A stretch of DNA of 64,000 bases, taken from an uncultured Eubacteriales bacterium. GTDB lineage: Bacteria; Bacillota; Clostridia; Oscillospirales; CAG-272. A program made the translations under genes and the position numbers. Location of the stretch: assembly GCA_934371135.1 (NCBI GenBank), contig CAKRNO010000004.1, forward strand, positions 1-64,000, read 5' to 3'. Shown piece by piece: positions 33,215 through 41,589 of this stretch (the first letter of the stretch is position 1; the number at the start of each line of letters is the position of its first letter). Below the pieces are notes generated by a model. It was not told the origin of the DNA and did no database searches. It saw only the letters and a program-made list of their open reading frames with translations.

Positions 33215-34645
33215 ATGTTACCGGAGGTATTTCTCGCACGGATGCGCGCCCTGCTCGGGGGAGACTACCCGGCGTTCCTCGCGGCGTATGACGAACGCCC
33301 CGCGCGGGCGCTCCATACCGGAGGGAAGATGACGGCAGAGCGGCTCGGGGAGCTGCTCGGCGGAGCGGTGACCCCCGCACCGTTTGCACCGGACGCCCTC
33401 TATCGTCAGGACACGGAGCCGGTCGGGGGGGACCCTCTCCACCACGCGGGCGCCTACTATATGCAGGAGCCCTCCGCGATGCTGCCGGTGCTGTGCGCCG
33501 GAATTCTGCCCGGCGAGCGGGTGCTCGACCTGTGCGCCGCCCCCGGGGGTAAGTCCACGCAGATCGCGAACCGGATCGGCGATGCGGGGCTGCTCGTCTC
33601 CAATGAGTATGTACCGAATCGTTGCGTGACACTCGCCGGGAATCTTGAGCGTATGGGTGTCCGCACGGCGGTGGTGACGCGGACGGACGCGCCGATGCTC
33701 GCCGCGACCTACCCGGGCTTTTTCGATGCCGTCGTGATCGACGCGCCCTGCTCCGGGGAGGGGATGTTCCGGCGTGAGCCAATCGCCGTCTCGGAGTGGA
33801 GCCCGGAAAACGTGACCATGTGCGCCGCGAGGCAGCGGGAGATCCTCTCTGCCGGGGCGGATACGGTGCGCCCCGGCGGGCGGCTGGTGTATTCGACCTG
33901 CACATTCTCCAGGGAGGAGAACGAGGAGAACGTGCTGTGGTTCCTGCGCGCGCGCCCGGATTATGTTTTGGAGGAGGTGCCGCCTGCGGTCCTGCGGATG
34001 ACGGTACCCGGGGTCGTACCCGAGAACTCCGACATCGGGCGGGAGGTCGGGCGCCTCTCCCGCCGCGCCTATCCGCATACAGCCCCGGGAGAGGGGCAGT
34101 TCATGTGCCGTTTCCGGCGGCGGGAGGATGCCCCGGTGGCGGCGCCCGTGCGGGGAGAGCGTAGAGGAAAGAAAAACGCCCCCGGCGGGGCGGACGTTAT
34201 GCCGCTCACAAGGGAGGAGAAAACGGCTTTTGAGGCATTTCTCGTCGGTGCGGGCATTGACGGAGCAAGTTTGCCGGAGCCGGTGAACTTCAAGGGCGGC
34301 ATTTCATTGCTCCCCGTGGATGTGCCGACGCCGCGGGAGATCACTTATGCGCGCGGGGTCAATGCGGGGACGGTGGAAAAGGGGCGCCTGTGCCCGGAGC
34401 ACTTTTTCTTCTCGGCGTATGGGGCATATTTTGCGCGGAAGATCGATTTTTTGCCCGGTGACCCGAGGCTCGGGGCATACCTGCGCGGGGAGACGTTCCC
34501 GTGTGAGCTCGCGGACGGGTGGGCGGTCGTGACGGTGGCGGGAGCGCCGCTGGGCGGCATCAAGGTGGTCGGAGGGGTAGCGAAAAACCATTACCCCAAA
34601 GGACTTCGAGACAAGTGTGAGAAGCGCAGATCAAGCGCCCAATAA
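33215..34645 (+). CDS. RsmF/NOL1-NOP2-Sun-family rRNA cytosine-C5 methyltransferase
   Basis: 476 residues. The N-terminal half is a SAM-dependent methyltransferase with VLDLCAAPGGKSTQIA, VVIDAPCSGEGMFRREP (catalytic Cys) and LVYSTCTFSREENEENV (second Cys). The C-terminal third (from about 330) is the RsmF-type RNA-binding extension ending GGIKVVGGVAKNHYPKGLR. It is the second Sun-family enzyme in the window besides rsmB; the FRREP context marks the RsmF branch. Target is probably a small-subunit cytosine. Single-gene transcript. Confidence 0.9.
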   Translation: MLPEVFLARMRALLGGDYPAFLAAYDERPARALHTGGKMTAERLGELLGGAVTPAPFAPDALYRQDTEPVGGDPLHHAGAYYMQEPSAMLPVLCAGILPGERVLDLCAAPGGKSTQIANRIGDAGLLVSNEYVPNRCVTLAGNLERMGVRTAVVTRTDAPMLAATYPGFFDAVVIDAPCSGEGMFRREPIAVSEWSPENVTMCAARQREILSAGADTVRPGGRLVYSTCTFSREENEENVLWFLRARPDYVLEEVPPAVLRMTVPGVVPENSDIGREVGRLSRRAYPHTAPGEGQFMCRFRRREDAPVAAPVRGERRGKKNAPGGADVMPLTREEKTAFEAFLVGAGIDGASLPEPVNFKGGISLLPVDVPTPREITYARGVNAGTVEKGRLCPEHFFFSAYGAYFARKIDFLPGDPRLGAYLRGETFPCELADGWAVVTVAGAPLGGIKVVGGVAKNHYPKGLRDKCEKRRSSAQ

Positions 34646-34651
34646 GGGCGT

Positions 34652-34712
34652 GATAGGCAACCGATTTTGTTGTACAAAATACAATGTACAGCATCGTCGG
34701 TTGCCTTTTCTT
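34652..34712 (+). terminator. Terminator of the RsmF-like gene
   Basis: AGGCAACCGA pairs with TCGGTTGCCT across a partly paired 30-base loop (TTGTACAAAATACAATGTACA), followed by TTTTCTTT. Confidence 0.7.
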
Positions 34713-34732
34713 TAAGAAACGACGGGCGCTTT

Positions 34733-34789
34733 ACCCCCGTGCACGTTGCCTACCGTACCAAGTACGCCTACAGCAACGTGCACGGGGGT
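34733..34789. repeat. 17-bp perfect inverted repeat
   Basis: ACCCCCGTGCACGTTGC (34733-34749) and its exact complement (34773-34789) with a 23-base loop that itself contains GTAC-N3-GTAC. It joins the tandem repeats directly. Confidence 0.7.
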
Positions 34790-34919
34790 TCTGCATCTCC
34801 TCACGCTTGTCTCGGCAACACAAGTTAAGCAATAGCTGGCGCAACGTTTGCCAGGGCTTCTGCATCTCCTCACACTTGCCTCGGTAACACAAGTTGAGCA
34901 ATAGCTGGCGCACAATATG
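34789..34919. repeat. Two tandem 69-bp units of the dispersed repeat
   Basis: Units begin TTCTGCATCTCCTCAC at 34789 and 34858 and contain ACACAAGTT-R-AGCAATAGC and TGGCGCA. They match 970-1020 near the left end of the window. No coding value; the minus-strand frame reads as Cys-rich nonsense repeated in step. Confidence 0.75.
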
Positions 34920-34944
34920 TTTTACCGCTTTTGCGGTTTTTATT

Positions 34945-35050
34945 GTAGGGGCGACCAGTGGTCGCCCGCGTTTCGCCACAGGAATTTTCGGTTTGCCGTT
35001 TGTTGTCCTTTTGACAAGGAGAGACGGGCGACCGATGGTCGCCCCTACAG
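34945..35050. repeat. MITE-like element bounded by palindromic inverted repeats
   Basis: GTAGGGGCGACCAGTGGTCG (plus CCCG) at the left and the near-complement CGGGCGACCGATGGTCGCCC (plus CTAC) at the right enclose about 58 bases. Each end is itself a palindrome. The same unit occurs three times at 16394-16539. No transposase is present. Confidence 0.7.
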
Positions 35051-35192
35051 GGTCGGAGCGTACAGGGGCATCGGGTGGAGCCGGTGTATCGTTTTGGGGA
35101 AACGGGCAATGAAAGCATCGTTTCTCCGATGAGAAAGAACGGTATTGCCGGCGTGAGCGACAAAAACTCCTGACAGTTTTTAGGGGAGGGGT

Positions 35193-35230
35193 GCGGGGAG
35201 GGCGCTTTTTACAAAAAGTGTCCTCCCCGC
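35193..35230. terminator. Hairpin with GCGGGGAGG stem
   Basis: GCGGGGAGG (35193-35201) with CCTCCCCGC (35222-35230), with a further internal CTTTTT-ACA-AAAAAG pairing. Similar in design to the rsgA terminator. Function uncertain. Confidence 0.45.
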
Positions 35231-35293
35231 AAATATTCGCTTCATTGCCCATGCCGGCGGTCGGCCGGGGGCGCCTGCGGGGTGATAAAAGCC

Positions 35294-35331
35294 GCGGGGG
35301 AGCGCCCCGCATGAGTGAGGCGCTCCCCCGC
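35294..35331 (-). terminator. Terminator of the Ntn-hydrolase lipoprotein
   Basis: 13-bp stem GCGGGGGAGCGCC (35294-35306) with its complement (35319-35331). On the minus strand GGCTTTTATC follows. Confidence 0.75.
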
Positions 35332-35350
35332 AGAAAGGTGGGGTGCGGAA

Positions 35351-36604
35351 TTATGATTCCGCCGAGGATGCGGCGGGAGTATTCGGGACCCGGTAAACAT
35401 ACGACTGCGACCAATTCTCGCGGCGATAATAAATGACCTCGCCGGTCATCAGGTTGAAGACGACGCTCCACTCGGTGGAGGAGCCGGGAACATTGAAGTT
35501 GGATTTGGCGACGGAAGAAAGCGCTTCGCGGACGCCCTCCGCATCAAGGATGGCCTCTCCGTTTTCGTTCTCGGCAGCCTCCAGTTTTGTCAGGAGGGTC
35601 TGATAGCGCTCCATCGACTGGTTGGTGCCGATACCGTATTTGTTTGTGCCGCTGACATCGTTCGGCGTGAGGTAGAAGTTCGTGACAGCCGGGGTGTCCG
35701 TTACATACATCTGTCCGTTGATATACTCCACCACAACGCTCTTTCCGGTCCGGTCGGTCATGGCAAAATGGAAGAGCTGTCCGCCGCCGGGGATTGACAT
35801 ACTGTAGTTGCCGAGGAGGGCAATCGCTTCATCAACGGTGGCGGCGCGGTTCAGCAACAGTCGGATGGCGGAGGTGAAGTTGATGGGGGTTTTGCCGGGC
35901 GCCGTCTGATGTGCCGAGACGCTGCTGTCCTTAATCATGTTGACAGCGATTGTAAAGCCTTTTTCGTTCATGCCGTCGAGCGGGAAGTAAAGAGCCGCTT
36001 TTAGTTGGTTTTCCAGTGACATGGAGTAGAATCTGAGTCCGCACGCCGCAACAATGGTGGTGTTGATGGTGGAGATCGAGCAGTAGTCCCCGCCGTCCGT
36101 CGGCTTGTTGACCAGAATCATCCCGCCGGACTCTGCCCAGTCGAGATTGCGCCCGAACAGCGCTTCGCCGTCGGCGTTCTTCGCGGTAATCGTGCTGCAG
36201 GCAAAGCCGATACCGTCGCTCTCCGGGTCGCTGTCCGTCGACGCGGTGGGTTGACCGCTCAGCCACGCGACAATGTATTTTGTCAGCGCGGTTTCTCCGG
36301 CGGCACCGACCTTCAGGAAGTTGTCAAGCTCGTTGTCGCCCTCATAGGAGGCGATGTAAAAATCAGAGGTTAATTTGTCTTGTTTCACGATAGGCTCCGG
36401 TTTCGGTGTGGGCTCCGGCTCCGGTTCGGGTTCCGGATCGGGCGTGGGTTCATCGGGGGTCGGCTCCGGCGTGGGCTCCGTCTTGTCAGAGCTGCCCGGT
36501 GTCGGCGTGGTGCCCGGTTCTTCCGGCTCCCCGCCGCAGGAAAGGCAGGCGAGGATCAGAACCGCCGCAATGCCGAGGCACAGGGCGGCGCGCAGTAATT
36601 TCAT
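35351..36604 (-). CDS. Lipoprotein of the choloylglycine-hydrolase-like (Ntn) amidase family
   Basis: 417 residues. Signal peptide and lipobox (LILACLSC) are followed by a long Pro/Glu/Thr/Asp linker (about 25-70, repeated EPTP and EPEP). The enzymatic domain then starts near 75. GIGFACSTITAKNADG with GRNLDW further on is the Ntn pattern in which Cys acts as nucleophile; later SIPGGGQLFHFAMTDRTGKS and the NFYLTPND region also fit. Members hydrolyse amide bonds in bile salts, penicillins or acyl-amino acids. Attachment outside the membrane by a flexible linker is unusual for bile-salt hydrolases, so another amide is likely. ATG 36604 has AGGAGAG upstream. Confidence 0.75.
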   Translation of the reverse strand: MKLLRAALCLGIAAVLILACLSCGGEPEEPGTTPTPGSSDKTEPTPEPTPDEPTPDPEPEPEPEPTPKPEPIVKQDKLTSDFYIASYEGDNELDNFLKVGAAGETALTKYIVAWLSGQPTASTDSDPESDGIGFACSTITAKNADGEALFGRNLDWAESGGMILVNKPTDGGDYCSISTINTTIVAACGLRFYSMSLENQLKAALYFPLDGMNEKGFTIAVNMIKDSSVSAHQTAPGKTPINFTSAIRLLLNRAATVDEAIALLGNYSMSIPGGGQLFHFAMTDRTGKSVVVEYINGQMYVTDTPAVTNFYLTPNDVSGTNKYGIGTNQSMERYQTLLTKLEAAENENGEAILDAEGVREALSSVAKSNFNVPGSSTEWSVVFNLMTGEVIYYRRENWSQSYVYRVPNTPAASSAES

Positions 36605-36806
36605 GTGAACTCTCCTTGCTTTTTGCAAATGTGACGAACTGCCTATGCTGTGCCGTACGATGCTTGTCACCTCGTCCGCTTTCAGCATAGCAAAAAAAGA
36701 TGGATGAAGAAAGAATTCACAAAAAGATTGACGAAATTGCAATAATTTCAGTAATATTGTCAATCCTTGCGCACGGAGGAGCGGGGAGGCGGCGAGAAAA
36801 TAGGTG

Positions 36807-36835
36807 TTGAAAAGCGCGCACTCTTATGATATACT
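36807..36835 (+). promoter_or_regulatory. Promoter of the yggS-sepF-ylmG-lspA-rluD group
   Basis: TTGAAA (36807-36812), 17-bp spacer, TATACT (36830-36835). Upstream, 36605-36806 has no gene. Confidence 0.75.
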
Positions 36836-36873
36836 GTTTTATATCAAATTACGCGCGCCGGAGGAACTTTTTC

Positions 36874-37575
36874 ATGACGGATGTATCGTATGTGCGCCGT
36901 AACGCAGAGAGGATCCTCTCCGAGGTGGCGGCGCTCGCCGCCGCATCCGGCGTGGCTGTACCGCGGGTCGTCGCCGTGACAAAGGGCGGCACCGACGAGG
37001 AGGTCACGGAGCTGCTCGCTTCGGGGCTGATCCGGGAGGTGGGGGAGAACCGCACCGACCGCTTCCTCGCCCGCCGGGCGCTCGCCGGGGCGGCGGGATA
37101 TACGCCGCTTTTTCACCTCATCGGGACGCTCCAGACCAACAAGGTCAGGACCGTAATCGGCAGGACCGACCTCATCCAGTCGCTCGACAGCGTGCGGCTC
37201 GCCGCCGAGATCGACAAACGCGCCGCCCTCGCCGGGGTGGACAAGGTCGCGTGTCTGCTTGAGATCAACAGCGGGCGTGAGGCTGCCAAAGGCGGCGTGC
37301 TGCCCGAGGACGCCGGGGAGCTGGCGGCGGCGATCGCCGCCTACCCGCACATCCGGCTCACGGGGGTAATGACGATGGGCCCCGCCGGGGCAGGAGACGC
37401 CGAGACGGCGCGGTGCTTCGAAACGACACGGGAGCTTTTTCGGCGGTTTTCCGCCGCAGGGTGGCTCGGGGAGGACCCGATCCTCTCCATGGGCATGAGC
37501 AGATCTTACCGGATCGCTATCGCCGAGGGCGCCGGTATGGTGCGCATCGGGCGGGCGTTCTGGGAACATGAATAA
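36874..37575 (+). CDS. yggS: PLP homeostasis protein (YggS/YlmE family)
   Basis: Binds pyridoxal phosphate and buffers vitamin B6 pools. 233 residues: VVAVTKGGTDEEVTELL (PLP Lys), VGENRTDRFLARR, FHLIGTLQTNKVR, and a C-terminal LSMGMSRSYRIAIAEGAGMV, where the family usually has SMGMS-D. ATG 36874 with GGAGG at a longish spacing is preferred over the upstream frame. First gene of the division-linked cluster as in Gram-positive dcw regions. Confidence 0.93.
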   Translation: MTDVSYVRRNAERILSEVAALAAASGVAVPRVVAVTKGGTDEEVTELLASGLIREVGENRTDRFLARRALAGAAGYTPLFHLIGTLQTNKVRTVIGRTDLIQSLDSVRLAAEIDKRAALAGVDKVACLLEINSGREAAKGGVLPEDAGELAAAIAAYPHIRLTGVMTMGPAGAGDAETARCFETTRELFRRFSAAGWLGEDPILSMGMSRSYRIAIAEGAGMVRIGRAFWEHE

Positions 37576-37607
37576 AAACGCGTAAGACGCAAAAAGGAGT
37601 AACAGAA

Positions 37608-38009
37608 ATGGGCATTTTTTCGTTTGGACGGAAGTCGGATATGGAGACTTACGACGGTGACGGCTACTATGAGGACGTGACGCCGACCGAGCCGGTGACG
37701 ACGGCGGCGCCTGCCGCCCCGACCGGGAACGGCTTGACGCTTGACGGGCGCGAGGGCGCCAACCTCGAGCTGAAGCTCGTGCGCCCCGAGACCTTTGAGG
37801 AAGTGACGACCATCGCCGACTATCTGCTCTCCGGCTGCACGGTGTTTCTCAACCTGGAGGCGACGGCGCCCGACGTGACGCGCCGCATCCTCGACTTCCT
37901 GACCGGGGTCGCCTATTCCGGCGGCGGGCAGATCCAGAAGGGCTCCGCCTGCACCTATATCATCTCCCCGCGCAATGTCGATGTGAGCGATCCCTCCAAG
38001 AGCAACTGA
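37608..38009 (+). CDS. sepF: Cell-division protein SepF
   Basis: Tethers and bundles FtsZ at the septum. 133 residues: short N-terminal amphipathic start (MGIFSFGRKSD), an acidic/Thr-Pro-Ala linker, and the SepF core (LELKLVRPETFEEVTTIADY; GCTVFLNLE; ILDFLTGVAYSGGGQIQKGS; YIISPRNVDV). Strong AAGGAG site. Follows yggS by 32 bases, standard order. Confidence 0.95.
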   Translation: MGIFSFGRKSDMETYDGDGYYEDVTPTEPVTTAAPAAPTGNGLTLDGREGANLELKLVRPETFEEVTTIADYLLSGCTVFLNLEATAPDVTRRILDFLTGVAYSGGGQIQKGSACTYIISPRNVDVSDPSKSN

Positions 38010-38010
38010 A

Positions 38011-38292
38011 ATGCAGGCGGTTCTTTATGTGATCGCGCGGACGGTGCAGCTGCTGCTCGGGTTCCTCGAGACGGCGATGTTCCTGCGGGCGATCCTCTCA
38101 TGGTTCATCGCCGATGACGAAAACCGCCTTATGGTGTTTCTTTATGCCGTGACGGAGCCCGTCATCCTGCCGGTCCGTGCACTTTGCAGCAAGATTAAGG
38201 CGCTGGACGAGTCGCCCCTGGACGTACCGTTCTTCATCACCATGCTGCTCCTGACGCTCCTGAACGGTCTGCTGCCGGCACTGAAAATATAA
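38011..38292 (+). CDS. ylmG: YggT/YlmG-family membrane protein
   Basis: 93 residues with two hydrophobic segments (LLLGFLETAMFLRAILSWFI; VPFFITMLLLTLLNGLLPAL) and EPVILPVRAL between them, the YGGT pattern. Associated with cell division or membrane-protein assembly. Starts one base after the sepF stop. ylmH and divIVA, which often follow, are absent. Confidence 0.9.
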   Translation: MQAVLYVIARTVQLLLGFLETAMFLRAILSWFIADDENRLMVFLYAVTEPVILPVRALCSKIKALDESPLDVPFFITMLLLTLLNGLLPALKI

Positions 38293-38302
38293 GGGGGTCC
38301 GA

Positions 38303-38905
38303 ATGAAAGAGAAATGGACGCGCGCAAAAGCGGCGCTGAAGGAATTTTTCCATGTTTCCGTCCCCCGCGGCTTCCGCGCACGGTGGTATTACCTCCTGGT
38401 CGTGCTCGGCGTAATCGTCTGCGACCAGGTGTCGAAACGCGTCATCGTCGCAACCAAGCCTGCCGGCGTGGTTGTGATCCCGCACATCCTGAACTTCACC
38501 TATATCACCAACGACGGTGCGGCGTGGGGGATGCTCGACGACCACCGATGGGTGTTCATGCTGATGTCCGTCATCGGGATCGTAGCTTTTTCGCTCTACC
38601 TGTTCGGGAAAAAACAGGGGCACCGGTGGATCGACATCGGGCTCGCCTTCGTCATCGGGGGCGGCATCGGGAACATGATCGACCGCGTATTCCTCGGGGA
38701 GGTCGTGGACTTCCTTGAGACGGCGTTCATGGATTTCCCCATCTTCAATGTGGCGGACAGCTTTGTATGCGTCGGCGCCGCTATTCTGCTCGTCGCGCTG
38801 GTGGTGGACATCATCCGCGAGGAAAAGCAGAGCAAAGAACAGAAAAAGGTCTCCCGTGAGGGGGATACAGAGGACACCGGCAATGATACTGACAGTCGGG
38901 GCTGA
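38303..38905 (+). CDS. lspA: Lipoprotein signal peptidase (SPase II)
   Basis: Cleaves the signal peptide of prolipoproteins before the lipid-modified Cys, needed for the many lipoproteins in this window. 200 residues, four membrane helices, catalytic Asp residues in VCDQVSKR context and FNVADSFVCVG; TNDGAAWGML and GGGIGNMIDRV are conserved. It is longer than usual at both ends (a 25-residue cytoplasmic start and a charged C-tail). The last 23 bases overlap the rluD start. Confidence 0.94.
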   Translation: MKEKWTRAKAALKEFFHVSVPRGFRARWYYLLVVLGVIVCDQVSKRVIVATKPAGVVVIPHILNFTYITNDGAAWGMLDDHRWVFMLMSVIGIVAFSLYLFGKKQGHRWIDIGLAFVIGGGIGNMIDRVFLGEVVDFLETAFMDFPIFNVADSFVCVGAAILLVALVVDIIREEKQSKEQKKVSREGDTEDTGNDTDSRG

Positions 38906-39818
38906 CGGTGAGGGGGAGCGCCTCGACGCGTACCTTGCCGCGCACACCGAGCTGTCCCGCACCGCCGTCGCGCGCCTGTGCGGGGAGGGGGCGATCCTCG
39001 TCGGGGGGAGACCCGCCGCCAAAAACGCGCGGCTGACGCCCGGCGCGGAGATCGTGTGGGAGGAGCCCGAACCGGCGCCGCCCGAGGCGGTCGCGCAGGA
39101 GATCCCCCTGGATATCGTCTACGAGGACGATGACCTGCTGGTCATCAACAAGCCGGTCGGCATGGTGGTACACCCCGCCCCCGGCAACCCGGACGGGACG
39201 CTGGTCAACGCACTGCTCTATCACTGCCGCGGCGAGCTCTCCGGCGTGGGGGGCGTGGAGCGCCCCGGGATTGTGCACCGCATCGATAAGGACACGGCGG
39301 GTCTGCTCGTCGTCGCCAAAAACGATCTTGCCCACGCGGGATTGACCGCGCAGATGGCGCACCACGGCATCCGTCGGGTGTATCACGCGCTCGCCACCGG
39401 CGGCTTCCGCGAGCCTGCGGGGACGGTGGACGCACCCATCGGGCGGCACCCGAAGGACCGCAAGAAGATGGCGGTCATCCGTGACGGCGTGCATACGGCG
39501 CGCGAGGCGGTCACACACTATCGGGTGCTCGAGGATTTCGGGAACGTCAGTTATCTTGAGCTACGGCTCGAAACGGGCAGGACGCACCAGATCCGCGTCC
39601 ACATGGCGTCGCTCGGGCATCCGCTCCTCGGTGACACGCTGTACGGCGGCGGGCACACCGCCTTCGAAAAGGCGCACGCGGCGTATCTGCACGGGCAGGC
39701 GCTCATCGCCAAGGAGCTCTCCTTCCTGCATCCGCGCACGGGGGAGCCGATGCACTTCGAGGTGCCGCTGACCGCGGACTTTGAAAAACTCTTACAAATT
39801 CTTCGTACCCGGGGATAA
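38883..39818 (+). CDS. rluD: RluD-family 23S rRNA pseudouridine synthase
   Basis: 311 residues: S4 RNA-binding domain (about 10-70) and catalytic domain with HRIDKDTAGLLVVAKN, which carries the catalytic Asp, and RLETGRTHQIRVHMASLGHP. Makes pseudouridines in helix 69 of 23S rRNA in the RluD type. ATG 38883 lies inside the end of lspA. A short hairpin overlaps the stop codon (ACCCGGGG/CCCCGGGT, 39807-39828). Confidence 0.92.
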   Translation: MILTVGADGEGERLDAYLAAHTELSRTAVARLCGEGAILVGGRPAAKNARLTPGAEIVWEEPEPAPPEAVAQEIPLDIVYEDDDLLVINKPVGMVVHPAPGNPDGTLVNALLYHCRGELSGVGGVERPGIVHRIDKDTAGLLVVAKNDLAHAGLTAQMAHHGIRRVYHALATGGFREPAGTVDAPIGRHPKDRKKMAVIRDGVHTAREAVTHYRVLEDFGNVSYLELRLETGRTHQIRVHMASLGHPLLGDTLYGGGHTAFEKAHAAYLHGQALIAKELSFLHPRTGEPMHFEVPLTADFEKLLQILRTRG

Positions 39819-39850
39819 CGCCCCGGGTCGGTTTCGGTAAAGGACAGACT

Positions 39851-41431
39851 ATGACGACCCAAGAAGAAATCAGACGGCGGCGCACGTTCGCCATCATTTC
39901 GCACCCGGACGCCGGGAAAACCACACTGACGGAGAAGCTGCTGCTCTACGGCGGCGCCATCCAATCCGCCGGTACCGTCAAGGGCAAGGCGAGCGACCGC
40001 CACGCCGTCTCCGACTGGATGGAGCTCGAAAAGCAGAGAGGGATCTCGGTCACCTCGTCCGTCATGCAGTTTGAATACGACGGGTACTGCATCAATATTC
40101 TGGATACACCCGGGCACCAGGATTTCTCGGAGGATACCTACCGCACGCTCATGGCGGCGGACAGCGCCGTCATGGTCATCGACGCGGCGAAGGGCATCGA
40201 GCCGCAGACGCGCAAGCTTTTCAAGGTCTGCGCCATGCGGCATATCCCGATCTTCACGTTCATCAACAAGATGGACCGCGAGAGCCGCGACCCCTTTGAC
40301 CTGCTCGACGAGCTCGAAAAGGAGTTCGGCATCGGGACCTACCCGATGAACTGGCCGATCGGGTGCGGCAACAGTTTCCGCGGTGTGTACGATCGGGAGA
40401 GAAAAGCGGTCTACGCATTCGGAGAGGCGCACGCGGGCTCGCGCCGTTTGCAGGCGATCGAGTGCTCGCTCGACAACCTCTCGTCGCTCGGCGACCTCAT
40501 GGATGAGTACCAGCAGCGGGACCTGCGCGATCAGGTGGAGCTGCTCGACGGCGCCTGCTTCGACTTCGACCTCCAGGCGGTGCATGAGGGGCGGCTGTCG
40601 CCCGTGTTCTTCGGCTCTGCCCTCAACAATTTCGGTGTGGAGCTGTTCCTCAAGGAGTTTCTCCGCCTGACGACCTCGCCCCTGCCGCGTGCCTGCGAGG
40701 AGGGCATCGTCGATCCGTTTGACGAGGGCTTCTCCGCATTTGTCTTCAAAATTCAGGCGAACATGAACCGCGCGCACCGCGACCGCATTGCCTTTATGCG
40801 CATCGTGTCGGGTAAGTTCGACCGCGGGGAGGAATATTACCACGTCCAGGGCGGCAAGACCCTGAAGCTCTCCCAGCCGCAGCAGATGATGGCGCAGGAG
40901 CGCGCGGTCATCGATACCGCTTACGCCGGGGATATCATCGGCGTGTTCGACCCGGGTATTTATTCGATCGGCGACACCATCTGCTCGCCCGCGCACAAGG
41001 TGCGCTTTGAGGGCATCCCGACCTTTGCGCCCGAGATCTTCATGATGGTGGAACAGCTCGACAGCATGAAGCGCAAGCAGTTTGCCAAGGGCATGACGCA
41101 GATCGCGCAGGAGGGCGCCATCCAGATGTTCTTCGAGCCGGGCGCGTCCATGGAGCGCGTGACGGTCGGCGTCGTCGGCACCCTGCAATTCGATGTGCTG
41201 AAATTCCGCATGAAAAGCGAATACAACGTCGAATACCTCTCGACCCCTCAGCCCTACCGTGCCATCCGGCGCATCGTCGCCCCCGCCGACCCGAAGAACA
41301 TCAAGTTCTTCGACAACAAGTGGGTGCAGGACGTGCGGGGCAACAACTTTGTCCTGTTCCAGAGCGAATATATGATCGGCTGGTTCCTCGAACAGAACCC
41401 CGGCACCGAGCTCGTGGAGTTCGGGAAGTAA
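39851..41431 (+). CDS. prfC: Peptide chain release factor 3
   Basis: GTPase that recycles RF1/RF2 from the ribosome. 526 residues with IISHPDAGKTTLTEKLL (G1), RGISVTSSVMQFEY (switch I), DTPGHQDFSEDTYRTL (G3) and NKMDRESRDP (G4). The SDWMELEKQRGIS signature separates RF3 from EF-G. Ends EFGK. AAAGGACAG precedes ATG 39851. Followed by a strong terminator. Confidence 0.96.
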   Translation: MTTQEEIRRRRTFAIISHPDAGKTTLTEKLLLYGGAIQSAGTVKGKASDRHAVSDWMELEKQRGISVTSSVMQFEYDGYCINILDTPGHQDFSEDTYRTLMAADSAVMVIDAAKGIEPQTRKLFKVCAMRHIPIFTFINKMDRESRDPFDLLDELEKEFGIGTYPMNWPIGCGNSFRGVYDRERKAVYAFGEAHAGSRRLQAIECSLDNLSSLGDLMDEYQQRDLRDQVELLDGACFDFDLQAVHEGRLSPVFFGSALNNFGVELFLKEFLRLTTSPLPRACEEGIVDPFDEGFSAFVFKIQANMNRAHRDRIAFMRIVSGKFDRGEEYYHVQGGKTLKLSQPQQMMAQERAVIDTAYAGDIIGVFDPGIYSIGDTICSPAHKVRFEGIPTFAPEIFMMVEQLDSMKRKQFAKGMTQIAQEGAIQMFFEPGASMERVTVGVVGTLQFDVLKFRMKSEYNVEYLSTPQPYRAIRRIVAPADPKNIKFFDNKWVQDVRGNNFVLFQSEYMIGWFLEQNPGTELVEFGK

Positions 41432-41439
41432 CGACACAC

Positions 41440-41470
41440 AAAAAGGACGCTACACGGCGTCCTTTTTCTA
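41440..41470 (+). terminator. Terminator of prfC
   Basis: 11-bp stem AAAAAGGACGC (41440-41450) with GCGTCCTTTTT (41457-41467). Confidence 0.9.
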
Positions 41471-41535
41471 ATATGCCCGGCACCGGAGGAGCTCGCCGCG
41501 TAACAAGAAAAATTAAAAAAATTCGAAAAAACCGC

Positions 41536-41564
41536 TTGACAATATTCCTTTTTTGGAATACACT
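41536..41564 (+). promoter_or_regulatory. higBA promoter with embedded operator
   Basis: TTGACA (41536-41541), 17-bp spacer, TACACT (41559-41564). TATTCC (41543-41548) and GGAATA (41555-41560) form an inverted repeat within the spacer, ideally placed for antitoxin repression. Confidence 0.8.
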
Positions 41565-41589
41565 GTGGGTGAGACGGGGGAAGTGCAAC

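Noticed and set aside
34789..34919. CRISPR-like direct repeats
   Set aside because: Only two contiguous 69-bp units with no spacers and no cas genes; related copies are dispersed.
34712..35132. Short Cys-rich or GRP-rich frames over the repeat field
   Set aside because: They translate the dispersed palindromes and tandem units; the same strings recur only because the DNA repeats.
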